From DATCIH01 sp036507955 (lineage in GTDB: Bacteria > Bacillota > Clostridia > Clostridiales > Clostridiaceae), in contig DATCIH010000020.1 in assembly GCA_036507955.1 (NCBI GenBank), positions 1-23,795 on the forward strand: 23,795 bases of DNA, given 5' to 3'. The translations under genes were made by a program, and so were the position numbers. The notes under the pieces are model-generated. The model was not told where the DNA came from and did not search any database. It saw only the letters and a program-made list of their open reading frames with translations. The stretch's first letter is position 1. Every line of letters starts with the position of its first letter. Below, piece by piece: positions 23,711 to 23,795 of this stretch.

Positions 23711-23795
23711 ACCTGCATCGTATGTTACGATCAAAATTGCTGCTTTTGAGCAAGAATATAGTAGCTTTATATAATTCTTGTTCGATAGGCAGGTG
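23711..23795. other. Cloverleaf-like structured sequence at the window edge
   Basis: ACCTGC (23711-23716) pairs with GCAGGT (23789-23794) and encloses three hairpins: ATCGTA/TACGAT (23717-23731, 3-nt loop), CAAAA/TTTTG (23732-23748) and CAAGAAT/ATTCTTG (23751-23780). Three local helices inside a closing stem in 84 nt suggest a structured RNA or a folded DNA end of a mobile element. It has no T-loop or anticodon layout of a tRNA. Both strands are partly open to translation here, so a coding remnant is an alternative. It may continue past the window. Confidence 0.35.

Noticed and set aside
23698..23772. Short + strand frame MNRDIPASYVTIKIAAFEQ
   Set aside because: It has a reasonable amino-acid make-up but no ribosome site, is only 24 codons, and competes with an open - strand frame; not enough to call a gene.
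23711..23795. tRNA gene or T-box leader
   Set aside because: The TTCGAT near the right end looks tRNA-like, but arm lengths, anticodon loop and acceptor do not fit, and no T-box AGGGTGG motif is present.
1..23795. CRISPR array, insertion sequence or prophage
   Set aside because: I saw no regularly spaced repeats, transposase, integrase or phage structural gene in any part of the window.

Overview
The window looks like chromosomal DNA of a low-GC, anaerobic, spore-forming Firmicute, most likely Clostridium in the broad sense. The grounds are very A+T-rich intergenic DNA, strong AGGAGG-type ribosome sites with several TTG/GTG starts, and a gene set of SpoIID/LytB-domain protein, H-NOX chemoreceptor, YkvI-family membrane protein, ComB-family phosphatase, radical SAM proteins and the arginine deiminase pathway. 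All family names come from reading motifs, not from a search.

Layout. (a) 1-1240 is a gene graveyard on the + strand: a frameshifted small membrane protein, a lipoprotein gene whose ATG is followed at once by TAA, and a class I methyltransferase gene that has lost its middle. (b) 1661-3112 (-) is an orphan sugar-type solute-binding lipoprotein, lying between two near-identical 32-bp direct repeats that carry the last codons and 3' flank of the neighbouring ABC-F gene (3300-4856, -). (c) 5097-6660 (-) is a decayed carbohydrate locus: an unidentified remnant, the first half of a cellobiose-2-epimerase-like gene, and the last 60% of an iron alcohol dehydrogenase gene joined to it by a deletion. 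(d) 6859-11884 holds intact genes: an RlmI-like rRNA methyltransferase (+), then on the - strand ComB-like phosphatase, a PucR/CdaR-type regulator, an MsmK-type sugar ABC ATPase and a TIGR01212-like radical SAM protein. (e) 11950-15205 has a lipoprotein (-) divergent from a two-gene unit, YkvI-like membrane protein plus PflX-like radical SAM protein (+). (f) 15242-19991 has an H-NOX chemoreceptor (-) divergent from a SpoIID/LytB-domain protein (+), which converges on an AI-2E-family membrane protein (-). (g) 20205-23415 (-) is the arginine deiminase operon arcC-arcA-arcB, bounded by a strong terminator and a promoter with a perfect TTGACA -35. (h) 23416-23795 is noncoding leader plus a cloverleaf-like sequence cut by the window edge.

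How the genes work together. arcA, arcB and arcC turn arginine into ornithine, ammonia, CO2 and ATP. The MsmK-type ATPase could power sugar permeases encoded elsewhere, possibly including one served by the orphan binding protein, but no permease is present. The H-NOX receptor keeps the complete heme-binding set and the Trp/Asn/Tyr distal pocket typical of oxygen-binding H-NOX domains, which suggests gas-directed motility in an anaerobe. I saw no convincing new multi-gene system. The items most worth a second look are the H-NOX pocket, the deletion-fusion remnants, the direct repeats around the binding-protein gene, and the structured edge sequence.
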